Source of the DNA: 3107 sp965216225
GTDB lineage: Bacteria; Pseudomonadota; Alphaproteobacteria; Rhodobacterales; Rhodobacteraceae
DNA length: 29,602 bases
Reading direction: 5' to 3'
NCBI GenBank assembly: GCA_965216225.1
Contig: CBDCFF010000003.1
Coordinates: 1 to 29,602 of the forward strand
In this document: piece by piece, positions 13,916 to 24,202 of the stretch
Layout: each line of letters begins with the position of its first letter
Numbering within the stretch: the stretch's first letter is position 1
The notes under the pieces: generated by a model
What the model was told of the DNA's origin: nothing
The model's input: the letters and a program-made list of their open reading frames with translations, nothing else
Databases searched by the model: none
Made by a program: the position numbers and the translations under genes

Positions 13916-16576
13916 CTATCCTCTCAACAGTGTTTCGGCGGCCCTGATCGCGGCCCCGGCATTCGCCGCGCTCGCGCCGCCCCCACGGGCCATGTCCGGG
14001 CGTCCGCCGCCGCCCTTGCCACCCAGTTCCGCCACCGCCGCCCGAACCACATCCACGGCGGAAATCCTTTCCGCAAGGTCCGCCGTGACGCCCGCCGCCA
14101 CCGCCGCCCTGCCATCCGCATCAGCGATGAGCAGAACCACGCCAGAACCGATCTGCGCCTTGTGATCGTCAATGAGCGCGGGCAAATCCCTGCCGCCCAC
14201 CCCGTTCAGAACCCGGGCGAGAAATGGCACACCCGCCACATCCTTCGCTTTGGCCTGCGGTTGCCCGGCCCCTGCGTACATCGCGAGTTTCCTTCGCAGC
14301 CGGGCGACTTCATCCTGCAATGCCCTGCGTTCCCCGATCAGCGTCCCGACCCGCGCCGCCACATCGGCTGGCCGGGTTTTCAGTTGCGCCGCCACACCCG
14401 CCAATCGCCGGTCCTGTTCGCAAAGATGGCGAAACGCCTCTTCCCCGGTCAACGCTTCGATCCGGCGCACGCCCGCAGAACTGGCGCTGTCGCCCAATGC
14501 GGCGAACACGCCGATTTCGCCGGTGCGCCCGACATGGGTGCCGCCGCAAAGCTCCAGCGAATAGGTGTCGCCGTCGGTGCCCTTGCCGGAATCCTTCAGT
14601 GTGCCCATGGCGACGACCCGGACCTCATCGCCGTATTTCTCTCCGAACAGCGCCCTGGCGCCAAGGGTCCGGGCGTCGTCCGGGGTCATGATCCGGGTTT
14701 CGACCCGCGTGTTCCGGCGGATGAAGGCGTTCACCTCGGCCTCGACCTCGTGCATCTGTTCCGGCGTCAGGGCGCGATCATGTGAAAAATCGAACCGCAG
14801 CCGATCCGGCGCGTTCAGGGATCCCCGCTGGGCGACATGCTCGCCCAGATGACGGCGCAGCGCCTCATGCAGCAGATGCGTTGCCGAGTGGTTGGCGCGG
14901 ATACGACTGCGCCGGGTGTGGTCAACGTGCAGTTTGGCACCCTGCGCAACGGCGATCTCGCCCTCTGTCACCTCGGCAAGATGAATCGAAACACCGGCGG
15001 CTTTCCCGGTGTCCGTGACATGCGCCTGCCCGGTTTCGGTCCCGAGCACACCCTGATCGCCGACCTGACCGCCCGCCTCCGCGTAAAACGGGGTCTGGTT
15101 GACGATGACCTGCACCGTCTCGCCGGCCCTTGCAACCTCGCGCTTCCCGCCATCGCCGACAATCGCCAGTATCTGTCCTTCCGCCGCTTCGGTCTCATGG
15201 CCCAGAAATTCCGTCGGGCCATGCTCTTCGGCCAGGTCGAACCAGATGGCTTCGTCAGCGGTTTCCCCCGACCCCGCCCAGGCGGCCCTGGCCTTTGCCT
15301 TCTGTGCCGCCATCGCCGCGTCAAATCCGGCGGTTTCAACGGCGCGGCCCTTCTCGCGCAGCGCATCCTGCGTCAGGTCGAGCGGGAACCCGTAAGTGTC
15401 ATGGAGCCGGAATGCCGCCTCGCCAGGCAGGTTCGCGCCATCGGGCAGCCTGTTCAGTTCGTCCTCCAGCAACCGCAGGCCCCGGTCGAGCGTCTGACGA
15501 AAGCGGGTTTCCTCGTTTCTCAGCGTCTCCTCGATCAGAACCTGCGCCCGGCCAAGCTCCGGATAAGCCTGCCCCATCTGACGCACCAGTTCGGGCACGA
15601 GGCGGTATATCAACGGCTCCTGCACACCCAGCAGGTGGGCATGACGCATCGCCCGCCGCATGAGCCGGCGCAGAACATAGCCCCGGCCTTCGTTCGACGG
15701 CATCACCCCGTCGGCAATCAGGAACGAGGTCGAGCGAAGATGGTCAGCGATAACCCGGTGATGCAGATTCCCGTCGCCACAGGGATCGACATTCGACGCC
15801 TGTGCGGACGCCTCGATCAATGTCCTGAACAAATCCGTATCATAGTTGTCATGGCTGCCCTGCAACAGCGCGCCGATCCGCTCCAGCCCCATGCCGGTGT
15901 CGATCGACTGCATCCCGAGTTCCATCGTCGAGCCATCCTCGAACCTCTCGTTCTGCATGAAAACGATGTTCCAGATCTCGATGAACCGGTCGCCATCCTC
16001 ATCGGCGGAACCCGGCAGGCCGCCCCGGATGTGATTCCCGTGGTCATAGAAAATCTCGGTACAGGGTCCGCAGGGGCCGGTCGGCCCCATCTGCCAGAAA
16101 TTGTCGGACGTGGCGATGCGGATGATCCGGTCATCCGGCAGACCTGCGTGTTTCTTCCAGATCCCGGCAGCCTCGTCGTCGGTATGGAACACCGTTACCA
16201 GAAGCCGATCCCTGTCCAGACCGAATTCTCTGGTGATCAGATCCCAAGCAAACGGGATCGCATCGCCCTTGAAATAGTCGCCAAAGCTGAAATTCCCCAG
16301 CATTTCAAAGAACGTATGATGCCGCGCCGTGTAGCCCACATTGTCCAGATCATTGTGCTTGCCCCCCGCGCGCACGCATTTCTGGCTTGTGGTCGCCCGT
16401 TTGTAATCCCGATGCTCCGCGCCGGTGAAGACATTCTTGAACTGCACCATTCCCGAATTGGTGAACATCAGCGTCGGATCATTGCGCGGCACCAGCGGCG
16501 AGCTGTCGATAACCGCATGGCCGCTGGATTTGAAAAAGTCGAGGAATGTTGACCGGATGTCATTCAGGCTTTGCAT
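13916..16576 (-). CDS. alaS: Alanyl-tRNA synthetase
   Basis: Class II synthetase that charges tRNA-Ala. The 886 residues match the usual bacterial length. The aminoacylation domain opens with LNDIRSTFLDFFKSSGH, with motif 1 near NSGMVQFKNVF (about 36-46), motif 2 RATTSQKCVRAGGKHNDLDNVG and motif 3 further on (MSSNEGRGYVLRRLMRRAM-type block, about 295-315). The editing domain carries the zinc motif in HSATHLLHEALRR (about 560-572) and the second pair in LELCGGTHVGRTGEIG (about 660-675). A C-terminal Gly-rich C-Ala region ends in AETLLRG. The decayed IS5 element lies 152 bases upstream, beyond its likely promoter. Confidence 0.98.
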   Translation of the reverse strand: MQSLNDIRSTFLDFFKSSGHAVIDSSPLVPRNDPTLMFTNSGMVQFKNVFTGAEHRDYKRATTSQKCVRAGGKHNDLDNVGYTARHHTFFEMLGNFSFGDYFKGDAIPFAWDLITREFGLDRDRLLVTVFHTDDEAAGIWKKHAGLPDDRIIRIATSDNFWQMGPTGPCGPCTEIFYDHGNHIRGGLPGSADEDGDRFIEIWNIVFMQNERFEDGSTMELGMQSIDTGMGLERIGALLQGSHDNYDTDLFRTLIEASAQASNVDPCGDGNLHHRVIADHLRSTSFLIADGVMPSNEGRGYVLRRLMRRAMRHAHLLGVQEPLIYRLVPELVRQMGQAYPELGRAQVLIEETLRNEETRFRQTLDRGLRLLEDELNRLPDGANLPGEAAFRLHDTYGFPLDLTQDALREKGRAVETAGFDAAMAAQKAKARAAWAGSGETADEAIWFDLAEEHGPTEFLGHETEAAEGQILAIVGDGGKREVARAGETVQVIVNQTPFYAEAGGQVGDQGVLGTETGQAHVTDTGKAAGVSIHLAEVTEGEIAVAQGAKLHVDHTRRSRIRANHSATHLLHEALRRHLGEHVAQRGSLNAPDRLRFDFSHDRALTPEQMHEVEAEVNAFIRRNTRVETRIMTPDDARTLGARALFGEKYGDEVRVVAMGTLKDSGKGTDGDTYSLELCGGTHVGRTGEIGVFAALGDSASSAGVRRIEALTGEEAFRHLCEQDRRLAGVAAQLKTRPADVAARVGTLIGERRALQDEVARLRRKLAMYAGAGQPQAKAKDVAGVPFLARVLNGVGGRDLPALIDDHKAQIGSGVVLLIADADGRAAVAAGVTADLAERISAVDVVRAAVAELGGKGGGGRPDMARGGGASAANAGAAIRAAETLLRG

Positions 16577-16623
16577 GGCGCGAGGGCTTCCTGTGCATCT
16601 TCATCATGATTATGCGTCGGGTT

Positions 16624-16652
16624 GGTTTATCGCCCCTGAATTGGCCTGTCCA
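16624..16652 (-). promoter_or_regulatory. Candidate alaS promoter
   Basis: On the minus strand TGGACA (16647-16652, 5 of 6 consensus positions), a 17-base spacer and TAAACC (16624-16629) would start transcription about 40 bases before the alaS ATG at 16576. It lies between alaS and the insertion-sequence remnant, so alaS keeps its own promoter. Confidence 0.45.
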
Positions 16653-16727
16653 CAGCAAGAAGCGCCGCAACGCGAACCGCGACGGCGCGTCTTCGTGAAC
16701 GAACGCGAGTCCGGGTCGGGTCGGATC

Positions 16728-17754
16728 GACGTTGTTGCAGGGAGGCCGTCTTGTCTGGTAGCTGAGAGCTTTATCTCTGATCTGGACGTCCTTGATGCCA
16801 CATAAGTTCACCTCCGGCCGCCGCCACAAATTTCCGAGGAAACGATGTCGGGTGACACACCGGGCGGAGTATAACGAGAGCCTCCGGCAACGCGGCAATC
16901 TGACCGTCCGGATCACTGGCGATGCGCCAGGACAATGGCGAGCTCCACGCCGGTCGCCCCCGGGCGGTCAGCCTGAGTATTCGGAATTTGCCATCGCAAC
17001 TTGCCTGACCCTGCGCACGATTTACAAACTACCCCTGCGTCAGACGCCGGGGACGGGGCTTGATGCTGCCCCAAAAGCCGCGGATTGACAGAACCGAACC
17101 GATCCATCTGACCGTGGACAGTCCCGGTCTGAAGATATTCGGCGAAGGTGAGTGGCAGCAGAACAAGCGTCAAACCAAGGCCAAACGCAAATCATGGAGA
17201 AAGCTGCACCCTGGTCTGGATCTCGCGTCCGGTGAGATCATCTGCTCGGACCCGGCTCTGGATTACATCGGCGATCCCGCTGCGCTGCCCGGGCTTCCTG
17301 ACCAGTTCGAGGGGCAGGTTTCGCGATTTCCGGCGGATGGGGCCCATGACGGCGCCCCGACAGGAAATCTGCTCACAGCGCGGTTTGGTGATGCTGTTGA
17401 AATCGTCATCCCGGCTCCGAAAAACGCTGTGCTCACCCCGAGTTCGCTTGATGATCCGTCCCCGCGAGACCGACATATCGCTGCGATACAGACCCACGGG
17501 CGACTGGCCTGGCAGGTCAGCAGCGGTTACAATCAGCGTCGTCGTGCGGAAGCACAAATTGGTCGTTGGAAAGGCGTGGCTGGAAAGAAACCGAGATCGC
17601 GGCGGTTCGAAAATCAGAAAACCGAGGCACAGATTGGCGTGCAAATTCTCAACGGAATGACCGAACCTGGCCGTGCCGGGTTTGCGTCTGTCGGCTGACC
17701 AAATTCATCGGTAAGGGGACTCTGCGCTTGTTCGCTGATTGATGCAACACGGCC
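16728..17754 (+). mobile_element. Decayed IS5-family insertion sequence
   Basis: The left end GACGTTGTTGCA (16728-16739) and right end GGCCGTGTTGCA (minus strand, 17754-17743) resemble the ends of the intact copy at 27661-28759 (GGCGTTGTTGCA). They bracket a broken transposase reading frame. No target duplication is visible at the two edges. The remnant is about 1027 bases, shorter than the intact relative by roughly the size of its internal deletion. Confidence 0.75.
16795..17698 (+). pseudogene. Transposase pseudogene, IS5 family, deletion and frameshift
   Basis: The first part (16795 to about 17052) reads MPHKFTSGRRHKF ... YSEFAIATCLTLR ... PLRQTPG and aligns with the start of the intact transposase at 27716-28693. 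The frame then breaks. From about 17066 the other frame reads LPQKPRIDRTEPIHLTVDS, then LKIFGEGEW and FPADGAHDG, to QNQKTEAQIG-like ends, again in line with the intact protein. Comparing the two, 87 bases of the intact gene are replaced by 13, a net loss of 74 bases that shifts the frame. The likely DDE residues (VDS, PADG, and the Glu of RRRAEAQIGRW) survive, but the protein cannot be made. Amino-acid divergence from the intact copy is large, so it is not a recent duplicate. Confidence 0.85.
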
Positions 17755-17886
17755 CCTGCGAACAATCTGGTTCTGGTGGCGCGCCTCTGCTAGCTTCTGC
17801 GGAAAGACACGCCGCCCGGCGCCGCATCCGTGATGTGCGCGCGCCTGGCTTCGGAAGATTGCGGGAGACGAAGAGAAGAGACGGCA

Positions 17887-18633
17887 ATGCATCTGGATGT
17901 GCTCGATCTCAGGTCATTCTACTACCGCAGCGCGCTTGGACGCGCCGCGCAGAAGGCGGTGCGCGATCAACTGGTGGAGATGTGGCCACAGGCCAGGGGC
18001 GAAACCGTTGTCGGTTTCGGCTTTGCAGTGCCGCTGCTGCGGCCCTATCTCGGGCAGGCGCGCCGGGTGATCGGGTTGATGCCGGGGCAGCAGGGGGTCA
18101 TGTCCTGGCCTGCGGCGATGCCCAATGTTGCGACCCTGTGCGAAGAAACGCGCTGGCCGCTGGGAACCGGCGCCGTTGACAAGCTGGTGCTTCTGCACGG
18201 TCTGGAGACAAGCGAACGGCCCGCCGCACTTCTGAATGAATGCCGGCGCGTCCTGGCCCCCGGCGGCCGGGCCATGTTCATCGTCCCGAACCGGGGCGGC
18301 ATGTGGTCGCGCAGCGACAGGACACCCTTTGGCTATGGTCGCCCCTACACCATGGGCCAGTTGGAAAGCCAGTTGAAGGCGCATGATTTCGTGCCGGACC
18401 GGCATGTTTCGGCATTGTTCATGCCGCCCGCCCGGCAACGCTTCTGGCTGCGCAGCGCGCAATTCTGGGAACGCAGCGGGCGCAGGCTGTCGATGTTCCG
18501 GGCCGGTGGCGTTCTGTTCGCCGAAGCCTCGAAACAGATGTTTCAGCCCAAACGCCCGGGATTGCCGGAAACCGTCAGGAAACCCCTGCGCCTGCTGGAG
18601 GGACTGGCGCAGCCGGAGGCAAAGCCGATCTGA
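17887..18633 (+). CDS. Class I SAM-dependent methyltransferase-like protein
   Basis: A 248-residue soluble protein with a Rossmann-type methyltransferase layout: an N-terminal helix MHLDVLDLRSFYYRSALG, motif I-like ETVVGFGFAVPLLRPYL (about 39-55), VDKLVLLHGLETSERPAALLNECRRVLAPGGRAMFIVPNR (about 98-138) as motifs II-IV, and a C-terminal region with FAEASKQMFQPKRPG. The glycine motif is degenerate (GFGFA in place of GxGxG), so catalytic activity is not certain. The start at 17887 follows a purine-rich site (GAGAAGAG); an upstream in-frame ATG at 17830 has weaker support. The substrate is unknown. It sits between the IS remnant and the atp operon. Confidence 0.85.
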   Translation: MHLDVLDLRSFYYRSALGRAAQKAVRDQLVEMWPQARGETVVGFGFAVPLLRPYLGQARRVIGLMPGQQGVMSWPAAMPNVATLCEETRWPLGTGAVDKLVLLHGLETSERPAALLNECRRVLAPGGRAMFIVPNRGGMWSRSDRTPFGYGRPYTMGQLESQLKAHDFVPDRHVSALFMPPARQRFWLRSAQFWERSGRRLSMFRAGGVLFAEASKQMFQPKRPGLPETVRKPLRLLEGLAQPEAKPI

Positions 18634-18634
18634 C

Positions 18635-18680
18635 ATTGCGGCATTGCGGCATTGCGGGATTGCGGGATTGCGGGATTCGG
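18635..18680. repeat. 8-base tandem repeat after the methyltransferase gene
   Basis: ATTGCGGC occurs twice (18635-18650) and ATTGCGGG three times (18651-18674), followed by a partial ATTCGG copy. It starts one base after the stop codon at 18631-18633 and is non-coding. It lies 108 bases upstream of the candidate atp promoter. Copy number may vary between strains. Confidence 0.75.
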
Positions 18681-18787
18681 AAAGACCCGGCGGATTCGCG
18701 CCGCATCCGAATGCGCAATACGTCGCACCTTGGCAAAAAACCCTTTCCATCAGGGGATGCCCGACCTGCAAGCAGGTCCGAAGGCAG

Positions 18788-18816
18788 TTGATAGGTGCGG
18801 CAGGCTCTGCTACACC
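18788..18816 (+). promoter_or_regulatory. Candidate promoter of the atpHAGDC operon
   Basis: TTGATA (18788-18793, 5 of 6 consensus positions), a 17-base spacer and TACACC (18811-18816) lie about 105 bases before the atpH start. A perfect 7-base inverted repeat GACCTGC/GCAGGTC (18763-18778) lies just upstream of the -35 box and could be a regulator site. Confidence 0.5.
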
Positions 18817-18921
18817 CACGCCGATTTTGGTGCTCATGTTCATGAACGCCTCCAGGTCGCCTTGCCATGCTTCCCCTTCAGGAAGATGACAGGGCGGGCC
18901 TGTGAAACCGGAAGGGTGGAC

Positions 18922-19482
18922 GTGTCTGAATCTGCTTCGATCTCATCCGGCATCGCCGCGCGCTATGCCACGGCCATTTTCGAACTGGCCAGGGAAGGCG
19001 AATCCCTGGACGCGCTGGAAAGTGACGCAGCCGCCCTTTCCGCCGTGCTGGATGACAGCGCCGATCTTGCCGGTTTCATCGCGTCGCCGATCCATTCCAG
19101 GGACGAGCAGGCGAAAGCCGTCGCCGTGATCGCCGCCGGAATGAACCTTTCCGCGCCGGTGTCCAACGCGCTGGGCCTGATGGCCGCCCGTCGCCGCCTG
19201 TTCGTTCTGCCGCAGCTTCTGCGCGCCCTCGGTGACATGATCGCCAGGGAAAAGGGTGAAATCACGGCTGATGTCGCCGCCGCCAGGGCGCTGACCGGGG
19301 CGCAGTCGGACAAACTTGCCGGAACGCTGAAAGCGGCCACCGGCAAGACCGTCAGAATCAATGCCGCCGTCGATGAAAGCCTTATCGGCGGTCTTGTCGT
19401 CAAAGTGGGATCGAAGATGATCGACACCTCGATTCGGTCAAGGCTCAATGCACTCCGGAATTCAATGAAAGAGGTCGGATAA
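18922..19482 (+). CDS. atpH: ATP synthase F1 delta subunit
   Basis: Delta subunit (OSCP) linking the top of F1 to the peripheral stalk. I place the start at the GTG at 18922, giving 186 residues beginning VSESASISSGIAARYATAIFELA, which is where the family begins; GGAAGGG precedes it at good distance. The six-helix N-terminal domain (about 5-105) is followed by the C-terminal block GEITADVAAARALT and the family signature LIGGLVVKVGSKMIDTSI (about 155-172). The open frame reaches much further upstream but without homology. Its stop overlaps the atpA start by one base (TAATG). Confidence 0.95.
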   Translation: MSESASISSGIAARYATAIFELAREGESLDALESDAAALSAVLDDSADLAGFIASPIHSRDEQAKAVAVIAAGMNLSAPVSNALGLMAARRRLFVLPQLLRALGDMIAREKGEITADVAAARALTGAQSDKLAGTLKAATGKTVRINAAVDESLIGGLVVKVGSKMIDTSIRSRLNALRNSMKEVG

Positions 19483-21020
19483 TGGGAATCCAGGCAGCCG
19501 AAATCTCTGCGATCCTCAAGGAGCAGATCAAATCCTTCGGTCAGGACGCCGAAGTCGCCGAAATTGGTCGTGTGCTCAGCGTCGGTGACGGCATTGCCCG
19601 CGTTCACGGGCTCGACAACATCCAGGCGGGTGAGATGGTCGAGTTTCCGGGCAACATCCGCGGCATGGCGCTGAACCTAGAAAGCGACAATGTGGGGATC
19701 GTCATCTTCGGCTCTGACCGCGACATCGGGGAAGGCGACATCGTCAAGCGCACCAACGCCATTGTGGATGTGCCCGTGGGTGACGAACTGCTGGGCCGCG
19801 TTGTCGATGGCCTTGGCAACCCGATTGACGGCAAGGGGCCGATCAACGCCTCTGGCCGGTCTGTCGCGGACGTGAAGGCCCCCGGCATCATCCCGCGCAA
19901 ATCGGTGCATGAACCGATGGCGACCGGCCTGAAATCCGTGGACGCCATGATCCCGATCGGTCGCGGCCAGCGAGAGCTGATCATCGGAGACCGTCAGACC
20001 GGCAAGACCGCGGTGGCGCTCGACACGATTCTGAACCAGAAATCCTGCAACGAAGTCACCGGCGGCGATGAATCGAAAAAGCTCTACTGCGTCTATGTCG
20101 CTATTGGCCAGAAGCGATCCACCGTGGCCCATCTGGTGAAGCGTCTGGAGGAATCCGGGGCCATCGACTATTCCATCGTTGTTGCCGCCACCGCATCCGA
20201 CCCGGCCCCGATGCAGTTTCTGGCGCCGTATGCCGCCACCGCAATGGCCGAGCATTTCCGCGACAATGGCCGCCACGCCCTGATCGTCTATGACGACCTG
20301 TCGAAACAGGCTGTGGCCTATCGCCAGATGTCGCTGCTGCTGCGCCGTCCGCCGGGGCGCGAAGCCTATCCGGGTGACGTTTTCTATCTGCACTCCCGCC
20401 TGCTGGAACGGTCTGCGAAGCTGAACGAGGATAACGGCGGCGGTTCGCTGACCGCGCTGCCGATCATCGAGACCCAGGGCGGCGACGTGTCGGCCTTTAT
20501 TCCGACCAACGTGATCTCGATCACCGACGGCCAGATTTTTCTGGAAACCGAACTGTTCTATCAGGGCATCCGCCCGGCGGTGAACACCGGTCTGTCGGTG
20601 TCCCGCGTCGGCTCTTCGGCGCAGACCGACGCAATGAAATCGGTTGCGGGTCCGGTGAAACTGTCGCTGGCGCAATATCGCGAGATGGCGGCCTTTGCCC
20701 AGTTCGGCTCCGACCTCGACGCGGCGACCCAGCACCTGCTGAACCGTGGCGCGCGACTGACCGAACTGATGAAGCAGCCGCAATATTCACCGCTGACCAA
20801 TGCCGAGATTGTCTGCATGATCTATGCGGGCACCAACGGTTATCTCGACCGGATCGAAGTCAGGCAGATTGGCCGCTTTGAATCCGGCCTGCTCAATCAC
20901 CTGCGCGGCAGGCATCAGGAACTTCTGGACTACATCACCGGGGAAGACCCGAAAATCAAGGCCGAGGCCGAGGCCAGGGTCAGGGCGGCGCTGGACGAAT
21001 TCGCTGCGGATTTCGCATGA
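19482..21020 (+). CDS. atpA: ATP synthase F1 alpha subunit
   Basis: Non-catalytic nucleotide-binding subunit of the alpha3beta3 head. The 512 residues are standard. It opens with GIQAAEISAILKEQIKSF, contains the P-loop GDRQTGKTA (169-177), the alpha-specific insertion with GGDESKKLYCVYVAIGQKRSTVA, the PGREAYPGDVFYLHSRLLERSAKL signature and the C-terminal helical domain ending EFAADFA. It is coupled to atpH by a one-base overlap and followed by atpG after 12 bases. Confidence 0.98.
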   Translation: MGIQAAEISAILKEQIKSFGQDAEVAEIGRVLSVGDGIARVHGLDNIQAGEMVEFPGNIRGMALNLESDNVGIVIFGSDRDIGEGDIVKRTNAIVDVPVGDELLGRVVDGLGNPIDGKGPINASGRSVADVKAPGIIPRKSVHEPMATGLKSVDAMIPIGRGQRELIIGDRQTGKTAVALDTILNQKSCNEVTGGDESKKLYCVYVAIGQKRSTVAHLVKRLEESGAIDYSIVVAATASDPAPMQFLAPYAATAMAEHFRDNGRHALIVYDDLSKQAVAYRQMSLLLRRPPGREAYPGDVFYLHSRLLERSAKLNEDNGGGSLTALPIIETQGGDVSAFIPTNVISITDGQIFLETELFYQGIRPAVNTGLSVSRVGSSAQTDAMKSVAGPVKLSLAQYREMAAFAQFGSDLDAATQHLLNRGARLTELMKQPQYSPLTNAEIVCMIYAGTNGYLDRIEVRQIGRFESGLLNHLRGRHQELLDYITGEDPKIKAEAEARVRAALDEFAADFA

Positions 21021-21032
21021 GGGGACGCGGCG

Positions 21033-21905
21033 ATGCCAAGCCTTAAGGATCTCAGAAACCGGATCGGGTCGGTCAGATCGACCCGCAAGATTACCAGAGC
21101 GATGCAGATGGTGGCCGCCGCGAAACTGCGGCGGGCGCAGGATGCGGCAGAGGCCGGCCGGCCCTATGCCGAACGCATGAATGCGGTTCTGGGCGGGCTG
21201 GCGGCCTTGATCGGTGGATCGGGTTCCGCGCCGCGCCTGCTGTCGGGCAGTGGTTCGGATCAGACCCATCTGCTGGTCGTCATGACGGCGGAACGGGGGC
21301 TTTGCGGGGGGTTCAATTCCTCTATCGTGAAGCTGGCGCGCGTCCGGGCCGGGGAACTGCAAGCCTCTGGCAGGACGGTGAAAATCCTGACCGTCGGCAG
21401 GAAGGGCCGCGAACAGTTGAAACGCGGATACGAAGACCTGTTCATCGATCACGTCGATCTGGGCGGGGTGAAGAATGTGCGCTATGAAAACGCCCGTGAC
21501 ATCGCCCGCGACGTGCTGTCGCGCTTTGATGCGGGGGAGTTCGACGTTGCGACGATCTTTTTCAACCGGTTCCAGTCGGTGATCAGCCAGATACCGACCG
21601 AACGGCAGATCATCCCGGCCTTGTTCGGGGATGTGGCGGAGGCGGCGGGCACGCGCCATGATTACGAGCCCGGCGAGGAAGACATCCTTGCCGACCTGCT
21701 GCCGCGCGGCGTCGCCACGCAGATTTTCACGGCGCTTCTGGAGAACGGCGCGTCCGAGCAGGGCGCCCGGATGTCCGCCATGGACAGCGCCACCCGCAAC
21801 GCGGGAGAGATGATCGACAGGCTGACGATCGAATTCAACCGCTCGCGTCAGGCCGTGATCACCAACGAACTGATCGAGATCATCTCGGGCGCGGAGGCGC
21901 TATAG
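21033..21905 (+). CDS. atpG: ATP synthase F1 gamma subunit
   Basis: Central rotor shaft of F1. The 290 residues begin with PSLKDLRNRIGSVRSTRKITRAMQMVAAAKLR (N-terminal coiled-coil helix), include AERGLCGGFNSSIV in the Rossmann-like domain (about 87-100) and end with SAMDSATRNAGEMIDRLTIEFNRSRQAVITNELIEIISGAEAL, the second coiled-coil strand, so the subunit is complete. GAGGGGA precedes the ATG. Its TAG stop (21903-21905) forms part of the AGGAGG site that serves the next reading frame. Confidence 0.98.
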   Translation: MPSLKDLRNRIGSVRSTRKITRAMQMVAAAKLRRAQDAAEAGRPYAERMNAVLGGLAALIGGSGSAPRLLSGSGSDQTHLLVVMTAERGLCGGFNSSIVKLARVRAGELQASGRTVKILTVGRKGREQLKRGYEDLFIDHVDLGGVKNVRYENARDIARDVLSRFDAGEFDVATIFFNRFQSVISQIPTERQIIPALFGDVAEAAGTRHDYEPGEEDILADLLPRGVATQIFTALLENGASEQGARMSAMDSATRNAGEMIDRLTIEFNRSRQAVITNELIEIISGAEAL

Positions 21906-21914
21906 GAGGCTAGT

Positions 21915-22235
21915 ATGCAAGAGACCGAATTCAAGCTTTGGCTGTCGGGCACAAAGCGGCCAAACACCATAAACACCTATTTCCATGTGTTGAAAAAGTT
22001 CGAAAGAGAGACCGTCGGAAGTCTGGACAGGGAATGGGGAAAAGACCGGTTTGTGGCGCGGATCGCCAGTATTCGCGAGCAGCGGTCCGGGTGTGAGACC
22101 GGCGGCGCAAAGTACCACGAATTGTCGGGGCTGATCACCAAGCTCCGTTCCTATTCCGACTTTCTTGCGGATCGGCAGGCTGACGACACCGCGCATCGAA
22201 TGGCGCATCGAATGCCGGATGGGGAAAGCGAAAAC
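21915..22235 (+). CDS. 107-codon leader frame open into atpD (possible AtpD N-terminal extension)
   Basis: The frame starts with ATG at 21915, five bases after a perfect AGGAGG (21904-21909), and runs 107 codons straight into the atpD ATG at 22236 with no stop. The peptide looks like a real helical domain: FKLWLSGTKRPNTINTYFHVLKKFE, an acidic-basic middle (SLDREWGKDRFVARI), then AKYHELSGLITKLRSYSDFLADR. This pattern weakly recalls the small SAM-like helical domains that precede nuclease or recombinase catalytic domains; no catalytic part is present. The last part contains a 12-base duplication giving HRMAHRM. Codons (ATA, AGA, AAA, TTG) are richer in A than those of atpG or atpD. It is either an AtpD extension, or a small gene sharing its frame with an internal atpD start. 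Confidence 0.7.
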
Positions 22236-23660
<1,425 letters not shown>

Positions 23661-23671
23661 GGGAGGGCCCG

Positions 23672-24073
23672 ATGGCCGATACGATGCAATTTGATCTGGT
23701 CTCGCCCGAAAAACGGCTGGCGTCGCATGAGGCGACATCGGTTCTTGTGCCGGGGGCCGAGGGGGAAATGACGGTGATGGCCGGCCACGCGCCTGTCATC
23801 TCGACCCTGCGCCCCGGCGTCCTGCGCGTCGAAGGGGGCAAAGGCGGGGAAGGTGGCGAATACATCGTCACCGGCGGGTTCGTGGATATAAGCGAAACCG
23901 GCGTCTCGGTCCTTGCCGAACGCGCCTGGCGGCGCGGCGATATGTCGAAGGAAGAGCTTCGGGCGGTTCTCGACGAAGCGCGGGCACAGCATGAATCGGC
24001 GCCCGAGGAACACAGGTCCGCCATCGCGCTGCTGGTGGCAGACCTTGGCGGGTTGCTGAACGATATGGTCTGA
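23672..24073 (+). CDS. atpC: ATP synthase F1 epsilon subunit
   Basis: Central-stalk subunit that couples gamma to the c-ring and can inhibit ATP hydrolysis. The 133 residues show the N-terminal beta-sandwich: MQFDLVSPEKRLASHEATSVLVPGAEGEMTVMAGHAPVISTLRPGVLRV, then YIVTGGFVDISETGVSVLAERA. A short C-terminal helical part (SKEELRAVLDEARAQ ...) follows and ends NDMV. A Gly-rich loop GGKGGEGG lies at about 55-62. It is the last gene of the operon; no F0 genes follow, as usual for Rhodobacterales where F0 genes are elsewhere. Confidence 0.96.
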   Translation: MADTMQFDLVSPEKRLASHEATSVLVPGAEGEMTVMAGHAPVISTLRPGVLRVEGGKGGEGGEYIVTGGFVDISETGVSVLAERAWRRGDMSKEELRAVLDEARAQHESAPEEHRSAIALLVADLGGLLNDMV

Positions 24074-24162
24074 GGCAACGACCGGCCAACCGGACAGGAC
24101 AGCGCCCCGCCAGGATGGCTGACCGCCCGCGCGATTGAATTTGCGCCACGTTCGGAGTTCGG

Positions 24163-24202
24163 GGGTTCGCACGGCGCGCCGGAAAACCGGGGCCGTGAAC
24201 CC
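24163..24202. terminator. Strong hairpin between atpC and ctaD
   Basis: GGGTT and CACGGC (24163-24175) pair with GCCGTG and AACCC (24192-24202), with a two-base bulge, and an inner stem CCGG-AAAA-CCGG (24179-24190) caps it. It lies in a 324-base stretch (24074-24397) between two convergent transcription units in which I see no gene. It lacks a T-run; termination or mRNA end protection is inferred. Confidence 0.5.

Noticed and set aside
14837..16552. 571-codon plus-strand frame opposite alaS
   Set aside because: Antisense shadow of a clear alanyl-tRNA synthetase; no recognisable domain.
18652..18921. N-terminal extension of AtpH implied by the longest open frame
   Set aside because: The first part translates the tandem repeat and promoter region; AtpH homology and a ribosome site place the start at 18922. 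Unlike the atpD case there is no strong upstream ribosome site.
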